NCBI RefSeq assembly: GCF_024347395.1
Contig: NZ_AP025472.1
Span: 2,294,001 to 2,358,000 of the forward strand
DNA length: 64,000 bases
Direction of reading: 5' to 3'
DNA from: Vibrio cortegadensis
GTDB taxonomy: Bacteria > Pseudomonadota > Gammaproteobacteria > Enterobacterales > Vibrionaceae
Part shown: piece after piece, positions 8,075-17,144 of the stretch
Numbering within the stretch: the first letter of the stretch is position 1
Layout of the letters: every line of letters begins with the position of its first letter
Notes under the pieces: model-generated
Told to the model about the DNA's origin: nothing
Database searches by the model: none
The model's input: only the letters and a program-made list of their open reading frames with translations
Program-made: the position numbers and the translations under genes

Positions 8075-9163
8075 TTAATGGTTATCAGCTAATGCTGCAA
8101 GTTGGTCAGCTTGGTGCTCAGCCATTACAGGGTCAACCAAGCTTTGCAGATCGCCTTCCATCGTTTCTGATAGACGGTAAAGTGTCAGGTTAATACGGTG
8201 ATCTGAAACACGACCTTGTGGGTAGTTATAAGTACGAATACGGTCACTACGATCGCCTGAACCAAGTAGGTTACGACGAGTATCAGAGACTACCGCAGCA
8301 CGACGAGCTTCTTCAGCTTGGATAATACGAGCCGCAAGAACAGCCATCGCTTTGGCTTTGTTTTTATGTTGTGAACGCTCATCTTGGCACTCAACAACCG
8401 TACCCGTTGGAAGGTGGGTAATACGAATAGCAGAATCTGTCGTGTTAACGTGCTGACCACCCGCACCCGAAGAGCGGAAAGTATCAATTTTCAGATCGCT
8501 TGATTTAATCTCTGGTAAATCCGCTTCTGGTACTTCAGCCATTACAGCAACGGTACATGCAGAAGTGTGTACACGACCTTGAGATTCAGTTTCTGGTACA
8601 CGTTGAACACGGTGACCACCAGATTCAAACTTCATAGTACCGAACACGCCATCACCGCTTACTTTAGCGATCATCTCTTTGTAACCGCCCTGCTCAGACA
8701 CATTGCAGCTCATCACTTCTACGCGCCAGCCCTTCTTCTCAGCAAACTTTGAGTACATACGGAATAAGTTACCCGCAAAGATACCCGCTTCATCGCCACC
8801 CGCACCGGCGCGGATTTCTAAGAAACAGTTGCGCTCATCGTTTGGATCTTTCGGTAGCAACAAAATTTGCAGTTCATCGGTCAATTTTTCAATAGCCGCT
8901 TTTGCTTCTTTGATCTCTTCCTGAGCCATTTCACGCATTTCTGCATCATCTTCATTGGCCATCTCTTCAGCTGCCACAAGATCTTCTTGTGCTTGCTGGT
9001 AAGCTTGGAAGCACTGAGTCACTTCTTCTAGCTGGGAGTACTCTTTCGACAAAGCACGGAATTTGTTTTGGTCACCGAGAACATCAGGGTCACCAAGTAG
9101 ATGCTGAACTTCTTCATAGCGTTCAACTAGGCTTTCAAGCTTTACTAGAATCGAGGATTTCAT
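8075..9163 (-). CDS. prfA: Peptide chain release factor 1
   Basis: 362 aa. Recognises UAA and UAG in the ribosomal A site and triggers peptide release. The stop-codon-reading PxT motif is PET (190-192) inside RVPETESQGR, and the catalytic GGQ is at 235-237 in SSGAGGQHVN. The PxT form, rather than the SPF of RF2, identifies RF1. Located between hemA (23 bp upstream) and prmC. The N-terminal helical domain 1 is complete. Confidence 0.98.
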   Translation of the reverse strand: MKSSILVKLESLVERYEEVQHLLGDPDVLGDQNKFRALSKEYSQLEEVTQCFQAYQQAQEDLVAAEEMANEDDAEMREMAQEEIKEAKAAIEKLTDELQILLLPKDPNDERNCFLEIRAGAGGDEAGIFAGNLFRMYSKFAEKKGWRVEVMSCNVSEQGGYKEMIAKVSGDGVFGTMKFESGGHRVQRVPETESQGRVHTSACTVAVMAEVPEADLPEIKSSDLKIDTFRSSGAGGQHVNTTDSAIRITHLPTGTVVECQDERSQHKNKAKAMAVLAARIIQAEEARRAAVVSDTRRNLLGSGDRSDRIRTYNYPQGRVSDHRINLTLYRLSETMEGDLQSLVDPVMAEHQADQLAALADNH

Positions 9164-9186
9164 ACTTCTCTTACTTCTTATGAGTC

Positions 9187-10446
9187 TTAGCTAGGGTCAT
9201 CAAGACCCAGACTTTGTCTAATGACTGTTAATTTTGCTGGTTCACCTTGCTCGGCTGCACTTTGTAACGCGCGAGTGGGAGCATGGATCAATTTGTTCGT
9301 TAACTTATTACTAAGTTCTAGTAATACTTTCTGTGGATCATTTCCAGCCTCAAGAGACTGCAAACTTTTATTTAAAAGCTCTTCTCGAATCTCATTCGCC
9401 GACTTCCGAAAATCTCGAATGCTATCGACGGCTTGCAACGAGCGCATCCACGTCATGAATATCGCGCTTTCTTCACTAACAATAGCTTCTGCTTGGATAG
9501 CTTCCACTTTTCGCTGTTCAAGATTACTTTCAACAATGGATTGTAAATCATCAACCGTATAAAGATAGGCATCATTTAAATCCCCGACCTGCGCTTCTAC
9601 ATCACGAGGAACGGCAATATCAACTAATAATATTGGCTGATGCTTGCGAGCTTTGAGTGCCGTTTCTACCATCCCCTTCCCTATGATAGGTAAAGGACTC
9701 GCGGTAGAACTAATCACAATATCGGCTCGTGGCAAATAATCAGGAATATCTGGCAGTCCAATAATTTCCGCACCGAACTCTTCCGCTAAACTTAACGCTC
9801 GTTCACGAGTACGGTTAGCAACAATCATATTGGTACAGCCATTACTCGCTAAATGTTTCGCGACAAGTTCAATAGTTTCACCGGCACCAACCAGTAATAC
9901 TGTAGAGTCAGCCAATGATTCAAAAATTTGCTTAGCTAAAGTACAAGCAGCATAAGCCACAGAAACAGCACTTCCGCCAATTTCCGTTTCTGTCCGAACT
10001 CGTTTCGCAACAGAGAAAGATTTTTGGAACAATTTTTCCATTGAAGCATCAACGGCTTTTAATTCTCTCGAATCAGAAAAAGCCTGCTTAACTTGACCAA
10101 GGATCTGCGGCTCACCTAGTACTAAAGAGTCTAATCCACACGATACCCGCATCAAGTGCTTAATCGCCGCTTGCTCTTCGTAAATGTATAAACTTGGTTT
10201 TAGTTCTTCAGGGCTAATATCATGAAAGTTAGAAAGCCAATCAATAAGCTTATTCTTTGTTGCGGCTTTTATATCGCAATAAATTTCAGTTCGATTACAA
10301 GTGGAAATGATAACACTTCCGTTTACATTCTCATTTGCACCTAGCTGCTTTAACGCTTCCGTCAGTTTGTCGGGGCCAAATGCGACTTTTTCTCGCAAAT
10401 CTACCGAGGCTGTATTGTGATTAATACCAATAGCAAGCAAGGACAT
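9187..10446 (-). CDS. hemA: Glutamyl-tRNA reductase
   Basis: 419 aa. Reduces Glu-tRNA to glutamate-1-semialdehyde with NADPH, the first committed step of tetrapyrrole synthesis. The active-site cysteine is Cys50 in STCNRTE (48-54). The nucleotide-binding VGAGETIELVAKHL lies near residue 185, and the C-terminal dimerisation helix is present. First gene of the operon running to kdsA; divergent from lolB across a 161-bp gap that must contain both promoters. N-terminal MSLLAIGINHNTA matches the family start. Confidence 0.98.
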   Translation of the reverse strand: MSLLAIGINHNTASVDLREKVAFGPDKLTEALKQLGANENVNGSVIISTCNRTEIYCDIKAATKNKLIDWLSNFHDISPEELKPSLYIYEEQAAIKHLMRVSCGLDSLVLGEPQILGQVKQAFSDSRELKAVDASMEKLFQKSFSVAKRVRTETEIGGSAVSVAYAACTLAKQIFESLADSTVLLVGAGETIELVAKHLASNGCTNMIVANRTRERALSLAEEFGAEIIGLPDIPDYLPRADIVISSTASPLPIIGKGMVETALKARKHQPILLVDIAVPRDVEAQVGDLNDAYLYTVDDLQSIVESNLEQRKVEAIQAEAIVSEESAIFMTWMRSLQAVDSIRDFRKSANEIREELLNKSLQSLEAGNDPQKVLLELSNKLTNKLIHAPTRALQSAAEQGEPAKLTVIRQSLGLDDPS

Positions 10447-10607
10447 GAATTGAAGGTTCTCTGATCAAGATATATAAATAAGTGGCGAATTTTACTTGAT
10501 GGAGGGATCTATTTAAAGGGCAAGGAGGATTTGTTTTACTGAGTTCGTGAGTTCAATGCTATAGTTGCCCTGCTTTCTTCCCATTTTTGAGCAAGTTGTG
10601 AGCAAAC

Positions 10608-11237
10608 ATGATCAAATTTCGCCAAGTCCTTAGCCTATTTTTTGCAAGTCTTCTTCTTTTTGGGTGTTCCAGCATTCCAGAAACAGTCACCAGCGTTGAG
10701 TGGCAATCTCATCAATCGAAGCTAGAACAGATAACCAGTTACAACATCACGGGTAAACTCGCCTATATATCTCCACAGCAGAGACAAAGTCTGAATTTTC
10801 AGTGGAAACACTCAGAGAAGCTTAGCCATCTACGATTAACCACATTTCTGGGGCAAACAGCACTCAATTTGACGATCACCCCTCAAGGGGCAAAAGTAGT
10901 CACTTACGACGACGAAACCTTTACTGGAGAGAGTGCCACACAATTGGTTTATAACCTTACAGGGTTGATGATCCCAATCGATCATATGCCACTATGGTTA
11001 CTTGGCTTACCTACGGGAGCTGACCAGTTTCAGTTAAATGAAACCAACACACTAGCCTCTTTAAATAAAAAAGTGGGCCTTCGTCAATGGCAACTCGAAT
11101 ATCAAGCTTACAAAGAGACTACCAACTTAGCGGAAAATTCCGATGTAAATCCGCTTCCTTTACCGTCAAAATTAAAATTTACGCAAGCCGATACCACCAT
11201 CAATATTGTTGTGTCTAAATGGAAAATTACGGAATGA
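10608..11237 (+). CDS. lolB: Outer-membrane lipoprotein receptor LolB
   Basis: 209 aa with a lipoprotein signal peptide ending LLFGC (Cys20). LolB takes lipoproteins from periplasmic LolA and inserts them in the outer membrane. The family W-x-HQ-x-KL and YNITGKLAY segments are visible near residues 32-55. It is divergent from hemA and begins the lolB-ispE-prs-pth-ychF cluster. Its TGA stop overlaps the ispE ATG (ATGA), indicating translational coupling. Confidence 0.95.
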   Translation: MIKFRQVLSLFFASLLLFGCSSIPETVTSVEWQSHQSKLEQITSYNITGKLAYISPQQRQSLNFQWKHSEKLSHLRLTTFLGQTALNLTITPQGAKVVTYDDETFTGESATQLVYNLTGLMIPIDHMPLWLLGLPTGADQFQLNETNTLASLNKKVGLRQWQLEYQAYKETTNLAENSDVNPLPLPSKLKFTQADTTINIVVSKWKITE

Positions 11238-12106
11238 TAACCGAACAAACCTCTTGGCCATCCCCTGCCAAATTAAACCTCTTTCTCTATATAACAGGTC
11301 GTAGAGACAATGGTTACCATGAATTGCAAACCCTATTTCAATTTGTCGATTTTGGTGATGACCTATTAATTACTGCAAATAACTCAGCTCAAATTACCAT
11401 TACCCCAGAAATAAAAGGGGTGGCGACACAAGATAATCTAATTTGGAAAGCCGCTACAGCACTACAAGAGTATGCTTCGTGCTCGCTTGGGGCTGACATT
11501 ATTTTAAATAAAATCCTTCCTATGGGAGGCGGAATCGGTGGTGGTTCTTCAAATGCTGCAACCGTCTTAGTTGCCCTCAATTATCTTTGGGATTTAGACC
11601 TATCTGATGAACAACTTGCAGAGATAGGTTTGAAATTGGGCGCAGATGTACCTGTATTTGTTCATGGCTATGCTGCTTTTGCAGAAGGTGTAGGCGAAAA
11701 ACTGGTAAAAGCGGAACCAGAAGAAAAATGGTATTTAGTGATCAAGCCCCAAGTTAGCATTGCAACGGTAGACATATTCACGCACGAAAAATTAATTAGA
11801 AATACGCCAAAGCGAGCCTTGACAACGCTTCTAAGCGAAAAATACGAAAACGATTGCGAAAAAATTGTTCGAATGCTGTACCCAGAGGTTGATAAGCAAC
11901 TTTCTTGGCTGTTACAATACGCGCCGTCGAGATTGACAGGAACTGGGTCCTGCGTATTTGCTGAGTTTGATAGCAAACAAAACGCTGAAACTGTTCTAGA
12001 AAAACTTCCTGACACTGTCTCTGCATTCATTGCAAAAGGTCGAAACACTTCACCTTTAAAAGAGACACTGGCTGAATATGAATCAGCCCAAACCCAATCT
12101 ATTTAA
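11234..12106 (+). CDS. ispE: 4-diphosphocytidyl-2-C-methyl-D-erythritol kinase
   Basis: 290 aa. Phosphorylates CDP-methylerythritol in the non-mevalonate isoprenoid pathway. A GHMP-kinase with PAKLNLFLYI near the N terminus and the glycine-rich ATP loop PMGGGIGGGSSNAA at about residues 96-109. The start is placed at the ATG that overlaps the lolB stop as ATGA; an in-frame ATG five codons upstream lies inside lolB and would only add MENYG. prs follows after 26 bp. Confidence 0.96.
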   Translation: MITEQTSWPSPAKLNLFLYITGRRDNGYHELQTLFQFVDFGDDLLITANNSAQITITPEIKGVATQDNLIWKAATALQEYASCSLGADIILNKILPMGGGIGGGSSNAATVLVALNYLWDLDLSDEQLAEIGLKLGADVPVFVHGYAAFAEGVGEKLVKAEPEEKWYLVIKPQVSIATVDIFTHEKLIRNTPKRALTTLLSEKYENDCEKIVRMLYPEVDKQLSWLLQYAPSRLTGTGSCVFAEFDSKQNAETVLEKLPDTVSAFIAKGRNTSPLKETLAEYESAQTQSI

Positions 12107-12132
12107 AACTGGACGCAACCGAGGTTTCCACC

Positions 12133-13080
12133 GTGCCTGATATGAAGCTATTTGCTGGTAACGCAACACCTGAACTAGCCCAACGTATTGCTGATCGTCT
12201 ATACATCTCTCTAGGAGATGCTACTGTTGAACGTTTTTCTGATGGCGAAGTCGCTGTTCAAATTAATGAAAATGTTCGTGGTAGCGATGTATTCATCATT
12301 CAATCAACTTGTGCACCAACCAACGACAACTTAATGGAGTTGGTGGTAATGATTGACGCAATGCGCCGCGCTTCAGCTGGCCGTATTACTGCTGTAATCC
12401 CATACTTTGGTTATGCCCGTCAAGATCGTCGCGTACGTTCTGCTCGTGTACCAATTACTGCAAAAGTTGTTGCAGACTTCCTTTCTAACGTTGGTGTTGA
12501 CCGCGTTCTAACTATCGACCTACACGCAGAGCAAATTCAAGGCTTCTTCGATGTACCTGTTGATAACATTTTCGGTACTCCAGTTTTACTTGAAGACATG
12601 GCAAACCGTGGTCTAGAAAACCCAGTAGTGGTTTCTCCTGACCTTGGTGGCGTTGTTCGTGCTCGTGCAACTGCGAAAGCCCTAGGTGATATCGATATTG
12701 CGATTGTTGACAAACGTCGTCCACGCGCAAATGTTTCAGAAGTAATGAACCTTATCGGTGATGTTGAAGGTCGCGATTGTGTCATCGTTGACGACATGAT
12801 TGATACTGGCGGTACATTATGTAAAGCAGCAGAAGCACTGAAAGCACGTGGAGCGAAGCGCGTATTTGCTTATGCGACTCACGCTGTATTCTCAGGCAGT
12901 GCCGCAGACAACATCGGCAACTCTGTGCTTGATCAAGTTATCGTAACTGACTCAATCACAATGACTAAAGAGATGGAAGCTACAGGCAAAGTAACCACAC
13001 TTAGCCTTTCTCGCATGCTAGCTGAAGCGATTCGTCGTATCAGCAACGAAGAGTCAATCTCTGCGATGTTTAGCAATTAA
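12133..13080 (+). CDS. prs: Ribose-phosphate pyrophosphokinase (PRPP synthetase)
   Basis: 315 aa, nearly identical in pattern to E. coli Prs. Makes PRPP from ribose 5-phosphate and ATP for purine, pyrimidine, His, Trp and NAD synthesis. Visible motifs: DLHAEQIQGFFD (metal/ATP) and the PRPP-binding DDMIDTGGT. Translation starts at GTG, with GAGG 8 nt upstream (12121-12124); E. coli prs also uses GTG. A terminator follows, so prs ends a transcript begun at lolB or at its own promoter. Its Leu codons include many CTA. Confidence 0.98.
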   Translation: MPDMKLFAGNATPELAQRIADRLYISLGDATVERFSDGEVAVQINENVRGSDVFIIQSTCAPTNDNLMELVVMIDAMRRASAGRITAVIPYFGYARQDRRVRSARVPITAKVVADFLSNVGVDRVLTIDLHAEQIQGFFDVPVDNIFGTPVLLEDMANRGLENPVVVSPDLGGVVRARATAKALGDIDIAIVDKRRPRANVSEVMNLIGDVEGRDCVIVDDMIDTGGTLCKAAEALKARGAKRVFAYATHAVFSGSAADNIGNSVLDQVIVTDSITMTKEMEATGKVTTLSLSRMLAEAIRRISNEESISAMFSN

Positions 13081-13104
13081 TCCTTCTTTGGTTTAATGAA
13101 TATA

Positions 13105-13135
13105 AAAACCACCTCAAACATGAGGTGGTTTTTTT
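13105..13135 (+). terminator. Rho-independent terminator after prs
   Basis: AAACCACCTCA and TGAGGTGGTTT pair around AACA and continue into a T run. It lies about 25 bp after the prs stop. Confidence 0.9.
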
Positions 13136-13224
13136 ATATATGCGAGGGTTTTGTGACTCTCGCCCCTTAAGCATTTTCTATGCTACTATACGGCGCTTTT
13201 TGAAATTCCTGAGAGATCCTAACC

Positions 13225-13815
13225 TTGAGCCAACAAATAAAACTTCTCGTCGGACTAGCGAATCCTGGTCCTGAGTATGCCAAAACTCGCCATAATGCGG
13301 GTGCTTGGGTAGTAGAAGAGTTAGCACGTGTACATAACGTCACTCTAAAGAATGAAGCTAAATTCTTTGGATTAACGGGTCGCATCATGGTGCATGGCGA
13401 AGATCTTCGCTTACTGATCCCAACCACTTTTATGAATTTATCTGGTAAATCCGTTGCCGCACTGGCGAAGTTCTACCAAATTAAGCCGGAAGAAATAATG
13501 GTCGCTCATGATGAGCTAGACTTACCTCCTGGCGTAGGAAAATTTAAAAAAGGTGGTGGTCATGGCGGTCATAATGGCCTGAAAGACATCATCAGTAAGC
13601 AAGGGAATAATAAAGAATTCTATCGTCTCAGGCTCGGCATTGGCCATCCTGGGCATAAAGATAAAGTTGCAGGTTATGTGTTAGGCAAAGCTCCCGCTAA
13701 AGAGCAGGAGTGTATAGAGGCCGTAGTGGATGAATCAGTACGCAGCCTCGACATCTTATTAAAAGATGGCCTGACCAAAGCACAAAATCGCTTACATACG
13801 TTCAAAGCTGAATAA
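13225..13815 (+). CDS. pth: Peptidyl-tRNA hydrolase
   Basis: 196 aa. Cleaves peptidyl-tRNA released by drop-off and recycles tRNA. The catalytic histidine is H23 in KTRHNAGAW, and FMNLSG, HDELDLPPG and GGGHGGHNGL are all intact. The start is read as TTG, with GAGAG about 9 nt upstream; no ATG or GTG nearby would keep the conserved KLLVGLANPG. ychF follows after 10 bp, the usual pth-ychF pair. Confidence 0.96.
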   Translation: MSQQIKLLVGLANPGPEYAKTRHNAGAWVVEELARVHNVTLKNEAKFFGLTGRIMVHGEDLRLLIPTTFMNLSGKSVAALAKFYQIKPEEIMVAHDELDLPPGVGKFKKGGGHGGHNGLKDIISKQGNNKEFYRLRLGIGHPGHKDKVAGYVLGKAPAKEQECIEAVVDESVRSLDILLKDGLTKAQNRLHTFKAE

Positions 13816-13825
13816 GGTTATTATC

Positions 13826-14917
13826 ATGGGTTTTAAATGTGGCATCGTTGGTCTACCAAATGTAGGTAAATCAACTCTGTTCAACGCGCTTACTAAAGCT
13901 GGTATTGAAGCGGCAAACTTTCCGTTCTGTACTATTGAACCAAACACTGGTGTTGTTCCAGTTCCAGATCTTCGTTTAGACGCTCTGGCGAAAATTGTAA
14001 ACCCAGAACGCATCTTACCAACAACAATGGAATTTGTTGATATTGCAGGTTTGGTTGCTGGTGCTTCAAAAGGTGAAGGTTTAGGTAACAAATTCCTAGC
14101 TAACATCCGTGAAACAGATGCAATTGGCCACGTGGTACGTTGTTTTGAAAATGAAAACATCATTCACGTTGCAGGTAAAATCTCACCTCTTGAAGATATC
14201 GAAATCATCAACCTAGAGCTTGCTCTTGCCGATTTGGATAGCTGTGAACGTGCTTTACAGCGTAATGCTAAAAAAGCAAAAGGTGGTGATAAAGATGCGA
14301 AATTCGAAATCACGGTTCTTGAGAAGCTACTTCCAGTACTAACGGAAGGCGGCATGGCTCGTACCATCGAGCTAACAAAAGAAGAACTTATCGCCATTGA
14401 TTACCTAAACTTCCTAACACTTAAGCCTACGATGTACATCGCAAACGTAAGTGAAGACGGTTTTGAGAATAATCCATACCTGGATCTTGTGCGTGAATTC
14501 GCAGCAAAAGAAAACAACGTAGTAGTTCCAGTGTGCGCTGCTATTGAATCTGAGCTTTCTGAATTAGATGACGAAGATCGTGAAGAGTTTCTAGCGGATA
14601 TGGGAATCGAAGAACCGGGTCTTAACCGCGTAATTCGTTCTGGCTACGAACTTCTAACACTGCAAACCTATTTCACTGCTGGTGTTAAAGAAGTTCGCGC
14701 ATGGACTATCCCTGTTGGCGCAACAGCACCACAAGCTGCAGGTAAGATCCACACTGACTTTGAGAAAGGTTTCATTCGAGCTGAAGTTGTCGGTTATGAC
14801 AACTTTATCGAATTTAACGGTGAGAGCGGAGCTAAAGAAGCGGGTAAATGGCGCTTAGAAGGCAAAGATTACATCGTTAAAGATGGCGATGTGGTTCATT
14901 TCCGTTTCAACGTATAA
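13826..14917 (+). CDS. ychF: Redox-regulated ATPase YchF (Obg-family)
   Basis: 363 aa. G1 loop GLPNVGKST (9-17), a helical hairpin insert around residues 120-190, and a C-terminal TGS domain (about 275-360). NVSE stands in place of the NKxD specificity motif, which is why YchF proteins bind ATP rather than GTP. It associates with ribosomes and influences the oxidative-stress response; the precise role is unsettled. Downstream of pth in one transcript, closed by a strong terminator. Confidence 0.97.
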   Translation: MGFKCGIVGLPNVGKSTLFNALTKAGIEAANFPFCTIEPNTGVVPVPDLRLDALAKIVNPERILPTTMEFVDIAGLVAGASKGEGLGNKFLANIRETDAIGHVVRCFENENIIHVAGKISPLEDIEIINLELALADLDSCERALQRNAKKAKGGDKDAKFEITVLEKLLPVLTEGGMARTIELTKEELIAIDYLNFLTLKPTMYIANVSEDGFENNPYLDLVREFAAKENNVVVPVCAAIESELSELDDEDREEFLADMGIEEPGLNRVIRSGYELLTLQTYFTAGVKEVRAWTIPVGATAPQAAGKIHTDFEKGFIRAEVVGYDNFIEFNGESGAKEAGKWRLEGKDYIVKDGDVVHFRFNV

Positions 14918-14958
14918 ATTGTAATGTACGAATTATCGTCAAATTGATTAATGATAAG

Positions 14959-14987
14959 AAGCCAACGTTCGCGTTGGCTTTTTTTTA
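14959..14987 (+). terminator. Rho-independent terminator after ychF, UUCG loop
   Basis: AAGCCAACG (14959-14967), loop TTCG, CGTTGGCTT (14972-14980), then eight T. Closes the pth-ychF transcript before the tRNA promoter. Confidence 0.92.
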
Positions 14988-15125
14988 TCTCTTTTTCTAT
15001 TGAAAAGAAAACCGTTAATTTAGAGTTTAGATCCGTTTTTGTTGGTGGTTTTTGATCACAAATACGTCTCTTTGTTTAAAAAAAGGGCGAACAGTCCTTT
15101 AAAACGTATTTATTCAAAAAAACTA

Positions 15126-15154
15126 TTGACGGGTTTAGCTCAACTACGCATAAT
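15126..15154 (+). promoter_or_regulatory. Sigma-70 promoter of the tRNA array
   Basis: TTGACG (15126-15131), 17-bp spacer, CATAAT (15149-15154), then a GC-rich discriminator (GCGCCCCG). Strong -35, ideal spacing and a GC-rich start region are typical of stable-RNA promoters under stringent control. It lies 57 bp before the first tRNA and is the only good promoter seen for the array. Confidence 0.75.
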
Positions 15155-15210
15155 GCGCCCCGTTCTCAGCGATAAGGCAACGATTCAACGAGAGCAGAAA
15201 AATTGGAAAT

Positions 15211-15287
15211 GGCTACTTAGCTCAGTTGGTTAGAGCACATCACTCATAATGATGGGGTCGCAGGTTCGAATCCCGCAGTAGCCACCA
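15211..15287 (+). tRNA. tRNA-Met (CAT), elongator, copy 1
   Basis: 77 nt with encoded CCA. Acceptor GGCTACT pairs with AGTAGCC; anticodon CAT at 15245-15247. Resembles E. coli elongator tRNA-Met (metT). Its T loop reads TTCGAAT, unlike copy 2. Confidence 0.95.
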
Positions 15288-15354
15288 TTTTTCATTTAAA
15301 GAATTACAACGTTATATTGAATAACCAATGTCGATATAACTATAAAGATTTGCT

Positions 15355-15439
15355 GCGGTCGTGGCGGAATTGGTAGACGCACCAGATTTAGGTTCTGGCG
15401 CCGAGAGGTGTGAGAGTTCAAGTCTCTCCGACCGCACCA
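15355..15439 (+). tRNA. tRNA-Leu (TAG), copy 1
   Basis: 85 nt with CCA. Acceptor GCGGTCG pairs with CGACCGC; anticodon TAG at 15389-15391; long variable arm typical of tRNA-Leu. Reads CUA and other CUN codons. Confidence 0.95.
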
Positions 15440-15469
15440 TTATTTAGATATCTTAAATGATATCATTGT

Positions 15470-15544
15470 TGGGCTATCGCCAAGCGGTAAGGCACTGGCT
15501 TTTGATGCCAGCATTCCCTGGTTCGAATCCAGGTAGCCCAGCCA
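15470..15544 (+). tRNA. tRNA-Gln (TTG), copy 1
   Basis: 75 nt with CCA. Acceptor TGGGCTA pairs with TAGCCCA; anticodon TTG at 15502-15504. Reads CAA. Confidence 0.95.
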
Positions 15545-15632
15545 TCATTTGTTTTATTGAGTTTTAGATTTTTTCTTAAACTGGGTAGAACTAGAGATAA
15601 GATTGTATTATATTGTCTCGCTTAGAAAATAT

Positions 15633-15709
15633 GGCTACTTAGCTCAGTTGGTTAGAGCACATCACTCATAATGATGGGGTCGCAGGTTCAAATCCCGCAG
15701 TAGCCACCA
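15633..15709 (+). tRNA. tRNA-Met (CAT), elongator, copy 2
   Basis: 77 nt with CCA, differing from copy 1 in the T loop (TTCAAAT instead of TTCGAAT). Both forms keep a normal cloverleaf. Confidence 0.95.
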
Positions 15710-15816
15710 TTTTAAACTCTTTGTTTATTACTTAGCTTGTTTTTAAGCTAAATAGAAAACCAAGAGCACAACGTTATATTGAACCACCAATGTTAATATA
15801 ACTATAAAGATTTGCT

Positions 15817-15901
15817 GCGGTCGTGGCGGAATTGGTAGACGCACCAGATTTAGGTTCTGGCGCCGAGAGGTGTGAGAGTTCAAGTCTCTCCGACCGCACC
15901 A
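15817..15901 (+). tRNA. tRNA-Leu (TAG), copy 2
   Basis: 85 nt, same sequence as copy 1 and with encoded CCA. First tRNA of the 535-bp tandem repeat. Confidence 0.95.
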
Positions 15902-15931
15902 TTATTTAGATGTCTTAAATGATATCACTGT

Positions 15932-16006
15932 TGGGCTATCGCCAAGCGGTAAGGCACTGGCTTTTGATGCCAGCATTCCCTGGTTCGAATCCAGGTAGCC
16001 CAGCCA
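15932..16006 (+). tRNA. tRNA-Gln (TTG), copy 2
   Basis: 75 nt, same sequence as copy 1 and with encoded CCA. Confidence 0.95.
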
Positions 16007-16074
16007 TTACAACGTTATTTAGACAAACCATAAGTCTTCTTAACTATACTCTTAGTCAGAGTAAAAGACTTGCT

Positions 16075-16159
16075 GCGGTCGTGGCGGAATTGGTAGACGC
16101 ACCAGATTTAGGTTCTGGCGCCGAGAGGTGTGAGAGTTCAAGTCTCTCCGACCGCACCA
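16075..16159 (+). tRNA. tRNA-Leu (TAG), copy 3
   Basis: 85 nt, identical to the other Leu copies. Its upstream spacer differs from that of copies 4 and 6 and recurs before copies 5 and 7. Confidence 0.95.
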
Positions 16160-16189
16160 TTATTTTGATGTCTTAAATGATATCACTGT

Positions 16190-16264
16190 TGGGCTATCGC
16201 CAAGCGGTAAGGCACTGGCTTTTGATGCCAGCATTCCCTGGTTCGAATCCAGGTAGCCCAGCCA
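16190..16264 (+). tRNA. tRNA-Gln (TTG), copy 3
   Basis: 75 nt, identical to the other Gln copies, with encoded CCA. Confidence 0.95.
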
Positions 16265-16351
16265 TTACAACGTTATTTAGACTTACCAATAGTCTTCCTA
16301 ACTATATACTCTTCGCTAGGTTATTTGCTTAGTTGAGAGGAAAGATTTGCT

Positions 16352-16436
16352 GCGGTCGTGGCGGAATTGGTAGACGCACCAGATTTAGGTTCTGGCGCCG
16401 AGAGGTGTGAGAGTTCAAGTCTCTCCGACCGCACCA
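16352..16436 (+). tRNA. tRNA-Leu (TAG), copy 4
   Basis: 85 nt, identical to the other Leu copies. Begins the second 535-bp repeat unit. Confidence 0.95.
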
Positions 16437-16466
16437 TTATTTAGATATCTTAAATGATATCACTGT

Positions 16467-16541
16467 TGGGCTATCGCCAAGCGGTAAGGCACTGGCTTTT
16501 GATGCCAGCATTCCCTGGTTCGAATCCAGGTAGCCCAGCCA
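16467..16541 (+). tRNA. tRNA-Gln (TTG), copy 4
   Basis: 75 nt, identical to the other Gln copies, with encoded CCA. Confidence 0.95.
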
Positions 16542-16609
16542 TTACAACGTTATTTAGACAAACCATAAGTCTTCTTAACTATACTCTTAGTCAGAGTAAA
16601 AGACTTGCT

Positions 16610-16694
16610 GCGGTCGTGGCGGAATTGGTAGACGCACCAGATTTAGGTTCTGGCGCCGAGAGGTGTGAGAGTTCAAGTCTCTCCGACCGCACCA
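16610..16694 (+). tRNA. tRNA-Leu (TAG), copy 5
   Basis: 85 nt, identical to the other Leu copies; exactly 535 bp after copy 3. Confidence 0.95.
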
Positions 16695-16724
16695 TTATTT
16701 TGATGTCTTAAATGATATCACTGT

Positions 16725-16799
16725 TGGGCTATCGCCAAGCGGTAAGGCACTGGCTTTTGATGCCAGCATTCCCTGGTTCGAATCCAGGTAGCCCAGCCA
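16725..16799 (+). tRNA. tRNA-Gln (TTG), copy 5
   Basis: 75 nt, identical to the other Gln copies; exactly 535 bp after copy 3. Confidence 0.95.
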
Positions 16800-16886
16800 T
16801 TACAACGTTATTTAGACTTACCAATAGTCTTCCTAACTATATACTCTTCGCTAGGTTATTTGCTTAGTTGAGAGGAAAGATTTGCT

Positions 16887-16971
16887 GCGGTCGTGGCGGA
16901 ATTGGTAGACGCACCAGATTTAGGTTCTGGCGCCGAGAGGTGTGAGAGTTCAAGTCTCTCCGACCGCACCA
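16887..16971 (+). tRNA. tRNA-Leu (TAG), copy 6
   Basis: 85 nt, identical to the other Leu copies; begins the third, partial repeat unit. Confidence 0.95.
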
Positions 16972-17001
16972 TTATTTAGATATCTTAAATGATATCACTG
17001 T

Positions 17002-17076
17002 TGGGCTATCGCCAAGCGGTAAGGCACTGGCTTTTGATGCCAGCATTCCCTGGTTCGAATCCAGGTAGCCCAGCCA
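17002..17076 (+). tRNA. tRNA-Gln (TTG), copy 6
   Basis: 75 nt, identical to the other Gln copies, with encoded CCA. Confidence 0.95.
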
Positions 17077-17144
17077 TTACAACGTTATTTAGACAAACCA
17101 TAAGTCTTCTTAACTATACTCTTAGTCAGAGTAAAAGACTTGCT

